From Hoeflea algicola (lineage in GTDB: Bacteria > Pseudomonadota > Alphaproteobacteria > Rhizobiales > Rhizobiaceae), in NCBI RefSeq assembly GCF_026619415.1, contig NZ_JAOVZR010000001.1, forward strand, positions 1,860,001 to 1,924,000: a stretch of 64,000 nt of DNA. The letters run 5' to 3'. Positions within the stretch are counted from its first letter, which is position 1, and every line of letters starts with the position of its first letter. The position numbers were made by a program, and so were the translations under genes. The notes beneath the pieces are model-generated. The model did no database searches. It was not told where the DNA came from and saw nothing but the letters and a program-made list of their open reading frames with translations. This document shows, piece by piece, positions 17,553 to 30,506 of this stretch.

Positions 17553-18857
17553 TCAGTTACCCATCAGTGACGGCAGATAGGTGGCGATGCCCGGAAATAT
17601 TGTGATCAGCGCAACTGCCAGCAGCAGCAGCAGGAAAAACGGCAGCGCCGCCTTGGCGATGCGCAGGATATCAAAGCCGGTCAGCCCCTGAATGACAAAC
17701 AGGTTGAAGCCCACCGGCGGCGTGATCTGCGACATCTCGACAACGATCACCAGATAGATCCCGAACCATAGCGGGTCGATGCCCGCTTCGAGAATCATCG
17801 GCATGATGATCGACGTGGTCAGCACCACCACGGAAATGCCGTCAAGGAAACAGCCCAGGATGACGAACATCACGGTCAGTGCCGCCAGCAGCGCGTAGGG
17901 TGAGAGCCCCATCCCGGCAATCCACTCTGCGAGATGCCGCGGGATACCGGTAAACCCCATCGAGACCGACAGGAAAGCCGCGCCGACCAGAATGAAGGCA
18001 ATCATGCAGGAAGTGACGGTGGCTCCCATCAAGCTTTCCCGCAGCATGCTCCACGACAGCGACCCGTTGGCCCAGGCCAGCACGACCGCCAGCACCACGC
18101 CAACCGCCGCCGCATCGGTGGGAGAAGCGACGCCAAGATAGATCGAGCCGATCACCCCGATGATCAGCAACAGAACCGGCACCAGCCGGCCCGATGCCCG
18201 GATCTTGTCGATCAGCGGCATCTCGTCATCGTCGCCGGGAATGCGGGACGGAAAGATCAAGGCGTAGGCAATCACATAGGCCGAAAACAGCGCTACGAGC
18301 AGCAGCCCCGGCAGCACACCCGCCACGAACAACCGTGCGATTGATTGCTCGGTCGCAACCCCGTAGACAATGAGAATGATGCTGGGCGGGATCAACAACC
18401 CCAGCGTTGCCGAGCCGGCCAGGGTGCCCAGCACCATGTCGGTCGGATAGCCCCGCTCCCTCAACTCTGGAACCGACATCTTGCCGATCGTCGCCGCCGT
18501 CGCCGCCGACGATCCGGACACGGCGGCAAAGATCGCACAGCCGAAAACATTGACATGCAGCAGCCTGCCCGGCAGCCGTCGGAGCCAGGGTGACAGGCCG
18601 GCGAACATGTCCTGTGACAGCCGCGAGCGCAGCAGAATTTCGCCCATCAGGATGAACATCGGCAGCGCCGCTAGCGCCCAGGATGTGCTGTGCCCCCACA
18701 GCGTGGTGGCGATGATCGGGCCGATCGGCGCATTGGACATCAGCAACATGCCGAATGCGCCGGTCAGCATCAGCGCGAACGCCACCCAGACACCGACTCC
18801 CAGCAACAACAGCAGCGTCACGAAAAGTATGATGATTGCGGTGATGTCGCTCATCAA
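17553..18857 (-). CDS. TRAP transporter large permease subunit DctM
   Basis: Channel-forming 12-helix subunit of a tripartite ATP-independent periplasmic transporter, 434 residues. Family motifs include LAALPMFILMGEIL, AAVSGSSAATAATIGKMSVPEL, and LLIPPSIILIVYG, with the duplicated ITPPVGFNLFVIQG near the C terminus. It lies seven bases after the DctQ gene. Together with DctQ and DctP it should import a carboxylate or related solute using the sodium gradient. Confidence 0.95.
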   Translation of the reverse strand: MMSDITAIIILFVTLLLLLGVGVWVAFALMLTGAFGMLLMSNAPIGPIIATTLWGHSTSWALAALPMFILMGEILLRSRLSQDMFAGLSPWLRRLPGRLLHVNVFGCAIFAAVSGSSAATAATIGKMSVPELRERGYPTDMVLGTLAGSATLGLLIPPSIILIVYGVATEQSIARLFVAGVLPGLLLVALFSAYVIAYALIFPSRIPGDDDEMPLIDKIRASGRLVPVLLLIIGVIGSIYLGVASPTDAAAVGVVLAVVLAWANGSLSWSMLRESLMGATVTSCMIAFILVGAAFLSVSMGFTGIPRHLAEWIAGMGLSPYALLAALTVMFVILGCFLDGISVVVLTTSIIMPMILEAGIDPLWFGIYLVIVVEMSQITPPVGFNLFVIQGLTGFDILRIAKAALPFFLLLLLAVALITIFPGIATYLPSLMGN

Positions 18858-18864
18858 CAGAGCC

Positions 18865-19389
18865 TCATTCCGTGTTCATCTGCACGATGACCGGCCGCCC
18901 GAGACGGATGGTCTGAATCGTCAGATCGATGAGGGCGATGGTCAGGATCACAAGTCCGGCCAGAACCGTGGATTGGGGGATATAAAGCGGGATTGCGACA
19001 ATGCCGGACGACATGTCACCGAATTCGTAGGATTCGTGGACCAGCCTGTACATGTAGAAGCTCGAGTACCCGGCAACTACGGCACATAGCGCCAGGGCAA
19101 ACACTTCGGCCGCCAGACGAAACCCCGACGGAACCAGATTGAGGACCATTGTCACCCGGATGTGCCCGCCGCGCATCAACGTGTAGGCCAGCGCCAGAAA
19201 CGTCGATGCCGCCAGCATGTAGCCGGCAAAATCCGCATAGGATGGAATTGTCAGGTTGATGTCGAAGGGGCCGTATTTGGTAATCAGGTTCAACAACACC
19301 TGGGCGGTAACCAGCAGGCATATCGCAGCAATCAGCCCTGCCGAGAGCAGCCCGCTTCCGGTGTAGACACCATCAAGTAGTTTACGCAC
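18865..19389 (-). CDS. TRAP transporter small permease subunit DctQ
   Basis: Four-helix inner-membrane subunit of 174 residues. Helices at about residues 9-30, 46-65, 85-108 and 125-150 fit the family, as does the MRGGHIRVTMV motif after helix two. The start is a GTG at 19389 with a strong GGGAGGGG site; upstream residues in the same frame are not family-like. A strong hairpin lies just upstream, between it and the binding-protein gene. Confidence 0.9.
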   Translation of the reverse strand: MRKLLDGVYTGSGLLSAGLIAAICLLVTAQVLLNLITKYGPFDINLTIPSYADFAGYMLAASTFLALAYTLMRGGHIRVTMVLNLVPSGFRLAAEVFALALCAVVAGYSSFYMYRLVHESYEFGDMSSGIVAIPLYIPQSTVLAGLVILTIALIDLTIQTIRLGRPVIVQMNTE

Positions 19390-19439
19390 ATTCCCCTCCC
19401 GCTGGTGCGCCCGTGACGCCACCCCTACATGGGCACAGC

Positions 19440-19468
19440 GACCGCTGGCGGGCAACCCGCCAGCGGTC
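19440..19468. repeat. Strong hairpin between dctP and dctQ
   Basis: GACCGCTGGCGGG and CCCGCCAGCGGTC form a perfect 13-base stem around a three-base loop. No T-tract follows on the minus strand, so it is less likely a terminator than a 3'-end stabiliser of the dctP message, as known for binding-protein operons. Confidence 0.75.
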
Positions 19469-19477
19469 GACAGTCGA

Positions 19478-20452
19478 TCAGTTCGCGTAATCGGCGACGA
19501 TTGCCTTGGCCTGTTCGGAGGCGGTTTCCTGCCATTCAGACTGCATCTGCTCACCGATTTTCATCAGCCCTTCCAGCAGCTCAGTGCTCGGCTCGACCAC
19601 AACCATGCCATTCTCCTTGAGAACAGCGGTTTGCGCGTCGGTTTCCTTCATGCTCATTTCCAGACCGCGCTTTTCCGCGGCGGCCGCAGCTTCGAGCACG
19701 GCAGCACGCGTCGCATCATCAAGCGCATCAAAGGCCGCCTTGTTGACCACGACGATGTTCTTGGGAACCCAGGCGTTGATCGGGGTGTAATGGCTGACAT
19801 AGTCCCAGGCCTTGCCATTGGCACCAGTCGATGGCGAAGTGATCATCGCTTCGACCTGGCCGGTGGAAAACGCCTGCGGGATATCGGGCACTTCAACCTG
19901 GGTAGGTGCAGCACCGGCGAGAGTGGCAAACTTTTCAAGCGCGGCGTTGTAGGACCGGAACTTCAGACCCTTGAGACCATCAACTGTCTTGATTTCCTTG
20001 TTGGTGTAAAGCCCCTGCGGCGGCCACGGAACCGCATACAACGGCACCAGTTTCTGCTTGGCCAGAAGTTCAGTGATCACCGGCTTCTGTGCTTCCCACA
20101 GCTTCGCAGCCTCCGCATAGCTGGTGGCCAGGAATGGCTGTGAATCGAGCCCGTAGGCGGCATCTTCATTGGCGAGCAGCGAGAGGAAAAACTCGCCGAT
20201 CTGCACCTGGCCACCGCGCACGGCGTTCTTGATCTCGCCATGCTTGATCAGCGAACCGGCGGAATGAACGGTAATATTGAGCCCACCATCGGTTGCCTTT
20301 TTGATATCATCGGCAAATTCATTGATGTTGACAGTATGGAAGGTCCCATCCGGATAGGGCGTGGGCATATCCCAGTCCGCCGACAGCGCTGGGATCGAAA
20401 ATGTCGCGGCAAGCATGCCTGCGGCTAGGGTCAAGGCGAGTGTGTGTTTCAT
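19478..20452 (-). CDS. TRAP transporter solute-binding protein DctP
   Basis: Periplasmic binding protein of 324 residues with a cleavable signal peptide (about 24 residues ending ALSADWD). DctP-family features include GGQVQIGEFFLSLLANED, TVDGLKGLKFRSYN with the conserved Arg that binds carboxylates, and DIPQAFSTGQVEAMI. It is the first gene of the dctPQM operon and is divergent from the 5-oxoprolinase gene, which suggests that the ligand may be a cyclic amide or a product of its hydrolysis. Confidence 0.93.
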   Translation of the reverse strand: MKHTLALTLAAGMLAATFSIPALSADWDMPTPYPDGTFHTVNINEFADDIKKATDGGLNITVHSAGSLIKHGEIKNAVRGGQVQIGEFFLSLLANEDAAYGLDSQPFLATSYAEAAKLWEAQKPVITELLAKQKLVPLYAVPWPPQGLYTNKEIKTVDGLKGLKFRSYNAALEKFATLAGAAPTQVEVPDIPQAFSTGQVEAMITSPSTGANGKAWDYVSHYTPINAWVPKNIVVVNKAAFDALDDATRAAVLEAAAAAEKRGLEMSMKETDAQTAVLKENGMVVVEPSTELLEGLMKIGEQMQSEWQETASEQAKAIVADYAN

Positions 20453-20538
20453 ATGCTTCCTCCTCCGGATTTGGCGCAGATCGCGCCCTTGTGAACGGAC
20501 ACTATAGACTGCAAGCCAACTTGGGTTAAATGTTACGT

Positions 20539-20551
20539 TGACAATTTGTCA
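20539..20551. promoter_or_regulatory. Palindrome in the dctP / oxoprolinase divergent region
   Basis: TGACA, ATT, TGTCA forms a perfect 13-base dyad in the 160-base region between two divergent genes. The position and symmetry suit a dimeric regulator, most simply the MarR-like protein at 16990. This is inference from position. Confidence 0.45.
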
Positions 20552-20614
20552 GCGTTTTGTGAGAAGATCAACCTAATAATTCGAACCGCAAGCTTTGCGC
20601 GCAGGGAGACACCG

Positions 20615-24247
<3,633 letters not shown>

Positions 24248-24259
24248 GCGTAGGATACT

Positions 24260-25846
24260 CTAGCTTGCGAGCTGCATCCGGTCATCGCCGGATGCAGCCG
24301 CACCAACCGACGTCAGTTCGCGCACCTCGGCCGCCGACAGCGCCGGACCGGCGAAGCATCCCTCGACCTCGACAGCGCCGGCGGAAATGGCACACTCCAG
24401 ATCATTGCGGCTGTCGACCCCGGTCAGCGTAACCGGAGTATCGACAGTGGAGGCCAGTTGCAGAAACAGACTCAACATTTGTGAAAAACGCGCCTCTCCG
24501 GCAATCGACTTGATATGATCGATATCCAGACGAACGCGGTCGATCGGGTGCGCCCTGGTCATCGCCAGACCGGCAACACCGGCAGAGAAATCACTCACGG
24601 CAATTCGCACGCCGGACCGGCGCAGCGTCTCAATCTCGGCCAGCGCAATCCGGTTGTCGGCCGAAATCGCATTGCAAAGCACATCACACACCAGCCGCGA
24701 GGGAGCGATGCCGGCGGCCGCCAGCGCCTCGGCAACATCGGCGGCGAACCCCGGCGTGTTCAGTTGCACGGGAGAAACCGAAACTGTGACTTCCACGCCG
24801 GATGGCCAACTGGCGGCATCACCCAGCATCCGGCCGAGCATCCAGTTACCGAGTGTCACGGCCAGCCCGCTTTGCTCGGCCATCGCCATGAACAGGGTCG
24901 GCGCCACATCGCCAAACACCGGATGGGTCCATTTCAGATGTGCGCTGAAACCCACCGGCCGTGGCGACCCTGCACCGTAAACCGGCAGATAATCCACATC
25001 GAATGCACCATCCGACAGGCCGTTGCGCATATCCATCTCGAGGTCACGGCGCAGCCGATAATCGCTGTCCATGGAGTCGGTGTAAAAGCAATGGCTCGGA
25101 CCTGAAACCTCCTTGGCGCGGTAAAGCGCCAGGTCCGCGCGCTTGAGCAGGTCCGACAAGGTCACCGTGTCGCCTTCCATCACCGCCACGCCTATGCTGC
25201 CGGCAGTATCGATATGGGAATTGCCGTAATCCACCGGTGTAAACACGGCATCTGCAAGCCGCGCGCAGAACTGACCGATGGCGGCATCGTTCGGTGCATC
25301 CTTCCAGAGTACGACGAATTCATCGCCGCCGAGGCGATAGACCTGCTGCGCCGCGCCGCACTGGCGTTCAATGCGGCGGGTCAGCACTCTGAGCACCTGG
25401 TCGCCGGCGCCATGGCCGAGCGTATCATTGATGGATTTGAAGCGATCAAGATCAAACAACATCACCGCCACGTGTTCGTCCTGAACATCGGCGGCCAAAA
25501 ATGCAGCGACATCCTCGCTTAGCGCATAACGGTTGCGCAAGCCCGTGAGACTGTCGTGGTAAGCTGCCTGGCGAAGTGAATGGACGCTGGCCCGCTCGTG
25601 CGCCAGTTGTTTGGAAAGCCGTGAATTGCGAATGCCGATGGCAACCAGAAAAAGTGCCAATGCCGCGGGGCCCGCACCAAGGGCGAGCGCCAACGGACCA
25701 TCGGCAGCACCGATGGTCGCCTGAGCGTTAGCAACGCCCGCAAAACTTTCTCCAACCCAAAACGCCAGAGCCGTCATTAATCCGATTGCCAAACCGGCGA
25801 TTGCATATCGCCGATGAATGTTTGGCAGATAAGATTTCAGCATCAT
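24260..25846 (-). CDS. Diguanylate cyclase with degenerate EAL domain
   Basis: Membrane-attached signalling protein of 528 residues. Two N-terminal hydrophobic segments (about 14-34 and 48-72) precede a GGDEF domain with an intact RLGGDEFVVL motif (173-177), so c-di-GMP synthesis is likely. No RxxD inhibitory site is seen before it. The C-terminal EAL-like domain (about 270-515) has lost its signature: SAHLKW stands where EALLRW is expected, and SDFSAGVAGL where DDFGTGYSSL is expected, so phosphodiesterase activity is unlikely. Start at 25846 (MMLKSYL). Convergent with the oxoprolinase gene. Confidence 0.92.
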   Translation of the reverse strand: MMLKSYLPNIHRRYAIAGLAIGLMTALAFWVGESFAGVANAQATIGAADGPLALALGAGPAALALFLVAIGIRNSRLSKQLAHERASVHSLRQAAYHDSLTGLRNRYALSEDVAAFLAADVQDEHVAVMLFDLDRFKSINDTLGHGAGDQVLRVLTRRIERQCGAAQQVYRLGGDEFVVLWKDAPNDAAIGQFCARLADAVFTPVDYGNSHIDTAGSIGVAVMEGDTVTLSDLLKRADLALYRAKEVSGPSHCFYTDSMDSDYRLRRDLEMDMRNGLSDGAFDVDYLPVYGAGSPRPVGFSAHLKWTHPVFGDVAPTLFMAMAEQSGLAVTLGNWMLGRMLGDAASWPSGVEVTVSVSPVQLNTPGFAADVAEALAAAGIAPSRLVCDVLCNAISADNRIALAEIETLRRSGVRIAVSDFSAGVAGLAMTRAHPIDRVRLDIDHIKSIAGEARFSQMLSLFLQLASTVDTPVTLTGVDSRNDLECAISAGAVEVEGCFAGPALSAAEVRELTSVGAAASGDDRMQLAS

Positions 25847-26041
25847 GCTAAAAACTCCTGTTCCCCGACACACCATTACGGATCAGGATTTAACAAATTG
25901 TGACCAGTGATTTCTAATGGTAAACAGTTGATTTACAGTGTTTTTCAAAATTTAAGCTTTTGTTGCTAAACAGGGCACGAACTTCGTTACGCCGATGCCG
26001 CCGAGCCCCGTTCACCACTCCAGACCGAACCGTGTAGTGCC

Positions 26042-26986
26042 TTGACGACACACAATAATTCATCTTTCGGATTCTCCACGCCCCGCACCCGCCAGGCAGC
26101 GCCAACACCGTTGCTGGAAGTTGCAGTCGGCGGCCTGAGGCGTTTCCGCGGCCATCTGGCCTTCGCCATTCTCGCCGTCATCGTGCTGGGATTGTCAGGC
26201 TGCACATCCGGCAGTCTCGAATCGAGCCTGCAGCCAATCGGTAAACAGTCGCGCACGGCCAACGCACCTCCCCCGGTGGTCAAATTGCCGCCGCCCGGAA
26301 AAGGGCGCTATGGCGACCACAAACCGGTTGATTTCGGACGCCGGCACCCGGATCTCTACCCGGTCCACGGCATCGACATTTCCAAATGGCAAGGAGATAT
26401 CGACTGGGATCAGGTCCGCAAGGCTGGCATCGCCTTCGCCTTCATGAAGGCCACCGAAGGCGGCGACCATACCGATAGCCGTTTCGAGGAATACCTGCGC
26501 GGCGCACGCTCCGCCGGCATCGCCTCGGCGCCCTATCATTTTTACTATTTCTGCACACCCGCGCGGGATCAGGCTGCCTGGTTCATCGCCAATGTGCCGC
26601 GCTCTGCGGTACAGATGCCGCCGGTGCTCGATGTCGAATGGAATCATGCCTCGCGCACCTGCACGACGCGGCCCGACCCCGAGACGGTTCGGTCGGAAAT
26701 CAAGATCTGGTCGGACATCGTCGGCCGCCATTATGGCAAGACGCCGATCATCTACACCACGGTCGATTTCCACCGCGAAAACATCAATGGCCACCTCATG
26801 AACCACCAGTTCTGGCTGCGTTCGGTGGCGAGACACCCGCAGGACATCTATCCCGACCATCCCTGGAGCTTCTGGCAATATACCGGCACCGGTATGGTTC
26901 CCGGCATCAAGGGCAATACCGACATCAATGCCTTTGCCGGCAGCAAGAGCCAGTGGCGCGCATGGCTACAGAAATACGCGCGCTGA
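26042..26986 (+). CDS. GH25 lysozyme (muramidase) lipoprotein
   Basis: Peptidoglycan muramidase. A hydrophobic segment ending in the lipobox LSGC (about residues 40-54) suggests an outer-membrane or periplasmic lipoprotein, followed by a Pro-rich linker. The GH25 barrel (about 105-310) starts with HGIDISKWQGDIDW with the first catalytic Asp, and continues with FAFMKATEGGDHTD and PPVLDVEWN with the catalytic Asp-Glu pair. The only upstream starts are TTG codons (26042, or 26111 with an AGGCAG site), so the N terminus is uncertain. The next gene is a second peptidoglycan-cleaving enzyme. Confidence 0.88.
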   Translation: MTTHNNSSFGFSTPRTRQAAPTPLLEVAVGGLRRFRGHLAFAILAVIVLGLSGCTSGSLESSLQPIGKQSRTANAPPPVVKLPPPGKGRYGDHKPVDFGRRHPDLYPVHGIDISKWQGDIDWDQVRKAGIAFAFMKATEGGDHTDSRFEEYLRGARSAGIASAPYHFYYFCTPARDQAAWFIANVPRSAVQMPPVLDVEWNHASRTCTTRPDPETVRSEIKIWSDIVGRHYGKTPIIYTTVDFHRENINGHLMNHQFWLRSVARHPQDIYPDHPWSFWQYTGTGMVPGIKGNTDINAFAGSKSQWRAWLQKYAR

Positions 26987-27140
26987 AGCAGATATGGTCA
27001 TCCCCGCCAGACATCAGTGCCCGCTGCACACCGACACCCGCAACGCCAATGCCGGCGTTGGGCCTGCCATGAGCCGGGTCACCTCAACATAGCCACAAAT
27101 TTCGGGTGCGTTGCCAGCCCCATCAGGAGTTCAAGCCACC

Positions 27141-28328
27141 ATGAGACGCAAATTCCACCTCACCCTTCTTCTTTCCAGCCTGATCGTTACCCCGGCCATG
27201 GCGCAAGCACCCAGCTGCGGCGGCAATTTCGCCCAGTTCCTTCAGGGTGTGAAAGCCGAAGCGATGAGCCGCGGAATCAGCGAAGAAGTGGCCAACAACG
27301 CACTGGCTCGCGTCAAGGTCGATAACAAGGTGCTCTCGCGCGATCGCGCCCAGGGCGTGTTCCGGCAGACCTTCCTGGAGTTTTCCCAGCGCTCGGTCAG
27401 CGCCAACCGGATGCAGGTCGGCAAGAAGAAGATGGCGCAGTTTGCCGAGGTTTTCGCCCGCGCCGAGGCCGATTATGGCGTGCCGGCGCCTGTGATCACC
27501 GCGTTTTGGGGACTGGAAACCGATTTCGGCGCGGTCCAGGGTGATTTCAACACCATCAATGCGCTGGCGACGCTCGCCCATGACTGTCGCCGGCCTGAAC
27601 TGTTTCGTCCGCAATTGTTGGCGGCCATCGAAATGGTTGCCCACGGCGATCTCGACCCGACCGGCACCACCGGCGCCTGGGCAGGCGAAATCGGCCAGGT
27701 ACAGATGCTGCCCCGCGATATCATCAAATATGGCGTCGACGGCGACGGCGACGGCCATGAAGATCTCAAGAAGTCTTCCCCCGATGCCATCCTGACGGCG
27801 GCGAATTTCATCCGGGCGCTGGGCTGGCGCGCCGGCGAACCGTGGCTTGCGGAAGTATCGCTGCCTGACGGCGATTTCCCCTATGAAAAATCCGGCCTTG
27901 GCCAGGGCATGACACTCAATGATTGGGCAGCACTCGGCGTGACATTCCGCAACGGCGCACCAAGCGCCCAGAACCTTCCCGCCGATCTGTTGTTTCCCCA
28001 GGGCCGTAACGGGCCCGCCTTCCTCGTCTTCCCGAATTTCTCGATCTATCTCGAGTGGAACCAGAGTTTCATCTACACCACGTCGGCTGCCTATTTCGCC
28101 ACCCGGCTTGGCGGCGCCAAGCCCTATGATGCTGGCAATCCTGGATCCGGCCTGAGCGACGTGGCGATGAAACAGCTGCAGCAGAAACTTGCCGCCCGAG
28201 GCCACGATGTCGGCAAGATCGACGGAATTCTCGGTGGCGGCACCCGCGCTGCGGTACGCACCGAACAGCTCCGCCTCGGTCTGCCCGCAGACGGCTGGCC
28301 CACCGAGGAATTGTTGGGCGCGCTGTAA
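27141..28328 (+). CDS. Lytic murein transglycosylase, MltB family, with peptidoglycan-binding domain
   Basis: Periplasmic enzyme of 395 residues that forms 1,6-anhydro muropeptides. A signal peptide (to about residue 22, AMAQAPS) is followed by an SLT_2 domain: PVITAFWGLETDFGAVQGDF with the catalytic Glu, and GEIGQVQMLPRDIIKYGVDGD. A C-terminal PG_binding_1 domain (about 330-390) has LQQKLAARGHDVGKIDGILGGGT. Start at 27141 avoids a ten-residue extension that lacks signal character. It follows the GH25 gene by about 150 bases. Confidence 0.93.
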   Translation: MRRKFHLTLLLSSLIVTPAMAQAPSCGGNFAQFLQGVKAEAMSRGISEEVANNALARVKVDNKVLSRDRAQGVFRQTFLEFSQRSVSANRMQVGKKKMAQFAEVFARAEADYGVPAPVITAFWGLETDFGAVQGDFNTINALATLAHDCRRPELFRPQLLAAIEMVAHGDLDPTGTTGAWAGEIGQVQMLPRDIIKYGVDGDGDGHEDLKKSSPDAILTAANFIRALGWRAGEPWLAEVSLPDGDFPYEKSGLGQGMTLNDWAALGVTFRNGAPSAQNLPADLLFPQGRNGPAFLVFPNFSIYLEWNQSFIYTTSAAYFATRLGGAKPYDAGNPGSGLSDVAMKQLQQKLAARGHDVGKIDGILGGGTRAAVRTEQLRLGLPADGWPTEELLGAL

Positions 28329-28385
28329 GCATCGCTCAACCGCAAACGCCCAAGCGATCGAGGGTAAAACAGCAGCAGTCGGGCC

Positions 28386-29948
28386 TCATCGTCCGGCTGT
28401 TTCAGCATCGTCAGGGCCCGCGTCGTCGAGCGGGCCGCTCGCTGCCTGATTGATCGACGGCGGCGGGTTTAGGGCGGCATCACTGCCGGTCCGGGAAGGC
28501 GTATCAACCACATCACTGACCGGCTCTTTAGTGCCGCTATTCCCGTCTTCCGGTACAACTTCAACCTCCGCCTTGGCCCCGGCACGGCGGGCACGGCGCT
28601 GATAAAGCGCAAACCGCGCGGCACGGTAGCGGGCACGCACCGCCCACACCACATTCTCCACGCCATCGAGTTCATCCTCATAGGCCTCTGCCAGCGCCTG
28701 CCTGTAGGAGCCGATGCCCTCGCTGGCGATGTCCTCGACGCGCTTCATCAGGTTGAACCAGATCGGCGACATCAACAGCGAAATTGCCGTCACCGCGATC
28801 GCCAGTCGATAGATATCCGCGCCGAAGGCGCCCGAAGCAAAGCCGGCCGCTGCCAGCACAAAGGAGAATTCCCCCACCTGCGCCATCGACAGGCCTGCCA
28901 GGAGCGCTGTCTTCGGGTCGGACCCGGTGCTGCGCAGCAGGAAGATATTGACCACCGTCTTCAGCGCCACCACCAGAAACGCGGCCGCCAGCACCAGCCA
29001 GATATTGGCGAGGATGAAATCGAGATCGATCAGCAGCCCGATCGACAGGAAGAACACCACCAGCAATATGCTTTGAATCGGTTCAATAACCGGAATGACC
29101 CGGCTTCGAAGCGTCGAGTTGCCGGCGATGATGCCGGCCAGAAACGCGCCGTAGACCGGCGACAAGCCCGCCAGGCCCGATAGCGCGGCGGCGGAAAAGC
29201 ACAACGCCAGCGAGCCGATCGCCAAAAGGTCGACATTGTCTTCAATTGCTTCGGCAAACGGCAGCTTGAGTTTCGGATGACGGCCAAACCACCACAACAA
29301 ACCGGCCAGCAGCGCCACCGCAACCACAACCTTGAAGATCACCGCGCCAAGGTCAAAACTTTCACCGCCAAGGCTGGAGACCAGGATCAGCATCGGCACC
29401 ACCGCCAGATCCTGGGCGATCAGCACGCCGACAGCGATCCGGCCCGAGGAGCTGCGCAATTCGCCCATCTCGTCGAGCATCTTCATCGCCACCACGGTGC
29501 TCGACAAGGCGATGATGAAGCCCAGAATGATGGTTTCCGACAGGCTCGCACCCAATGCCAGTGACAGCACTGCCGCCAGCACCATCGAGGCAATCAATTG
29601 CCCGCCTGCCACCAGCACTGCCTGTTTGAGGCTCAGCACAAACGCCTTGATCGACAATTCCATGCCGATGAAGAACAGCAGCACGACGACGCCCATTTCC
29701 GCAAGCAGGGTGACGTTTTCCGATGTCGAGATTACCCCGAGCCCGGTGGGGCCGAGCGCCAGTCCGGCGAGGATGAAGCCTACCAGTGGCGGTTGCCTGA
29801 GCCGCATGAAACCAAGCCCCAGCAGCGCGGCGATGGCGATCGCAATGGCGATCGACACCATGTGGTCGCCGTGATGAACGGCTTCGCCGACAACTTGTTC
29901 CACCGCCTGCCCGACGGCCTGAACCGTGTCGACAATTTCATCGTCCAT
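28386..29948 (-). CDS. CPA2 family cation/proton antiporter (KefB-like)
   Basis: Inner-membrane antiporter of 520 residues. The Na/H exchanger domain (about 30-400) shows MRLRQPPLVGFILAGLALGP, FIIALSSTVVAMKMLDEMGEL and GLSPVYGAFLAGIIAGN, with 12-13 membrane segments. The cytoplasmic tail (about 410-520) is charged and Pro/Thr-rich and lacks a recognisable TrkA-N domain, unlike full KefB/KefC. Start at 29948 follows AGGGAGAC. The ion is probably K+ or Na+; this is inferred from the family. Confidence 0.9.
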   Translation of the reverse strand: MDDEIVDTVQAVGQAVEQVVGEAVHHGDHMVSIAIAIAIAALLGLGFMRLRQPPLVGFILAGLALGPTGLGVISTSENVTLLAEMGVVVLLFFIGMELSIKAFVLSLKQAVLVAGGQLIASMVLAAVLSLALGASLSETIILGFIIALSSTVVAMKMLDEMGELRSSSGRIAVGVLIAQDLAVVPMLILVSSLGGESFDLGAVIFKVVVAVALLAGLLWWFGRHPKLKLPFAEAIEDNVDLLAIGSLALCFSAAALSGLAGLSPVYGAFLAGIIAGNSTLRSRVIPVIEPIQSILLVVFFLSIGLLIDLDFILANIWLVLAAAFLVVALKTVVNIFLLRSTGSDPKTALLAGLSMAQVGEFSFVLAAAGFASGAFGADIYRLAIAVTAISLLMSPIWFNLMKRVEDIASEGIGSYRQALAEAYEDELDGVENVVWAVRARYRAARFALYQRRARRAGAKAEVEVVPEDGNSGTKEPVSDVVDTPSRTGSDAALNPPPSINQAASGPLDDAGPDDAETAGR

Positions 29949-30148
29949 CCAAGTCTCCCTGTTGCCCAAGCCTAATGTGATTTGCAGCAAAACAAAATCG
30001 TCTTGAAAAAATTCGGTTTACTTGCGCGATCAGCACGGGGCGCCGGCCCGTCGCGAAAACACTCGACGTGTTGCTGATCTCGTTCCTGGAAAATGTCGCG
30101 GAAGTATTGTTCAACCATCTGTAAAAACAGACAATCGGGACTTGATCT

Positions 30149-30394
30149 CTACAGCTTGTCGAACTCGTCCTTGTCGACCGGCATCAGCATTACCGCGGTG
30201 GCCATCACCGCAAAGCCGAAGGTGGAGCCGAACGACACCAGGAGGATGAACAGCGCCGTGATCCGGCTCGAGGAATACCAGATCAGATCGCCAAAGCCAT
30301 TGATGTTGAAATAGACCACCGCAGCCGCCACGGCCCAGCCGATCAGCACTCCGAGGGCGGAGTTGAGAAGGACGAAGCGGATTAGTTTCGGCAT
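30149..30394 (-). CDS. Small membrane protein, two helices, function unknown
   Basis: Protein of 81 residues with two hydrophobic segments (about 8-29 and 46-70) and an acidic C-terminal tail ending VDKDEFDKL. I do not recognise a named family. It lies alone between the antiporter and the DUF421 gene, on the same strand as both. Composition and codon use match its neighbours, so it is probably real. Confidence 0.65.
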   Translation of the reverse strand: MPKLIRFVLLNSALGVLIGWAVAAAVVYFNINGFGDLIWYSSSRITALFILLVSFGSTFGFAVMATAVMLMPVDKDEFDKL

Positions 30395-30506
30395 GGGCGG
30401 TCTCCAGACCAGCCTGAAGACTGGATTTGAAACGCCACTCTACCGCAAAAGTATCGCAAAAACCGCGTGACAGATGCGCGCGGTGCAATATGTGGCAAAA
30501 GCCGAC

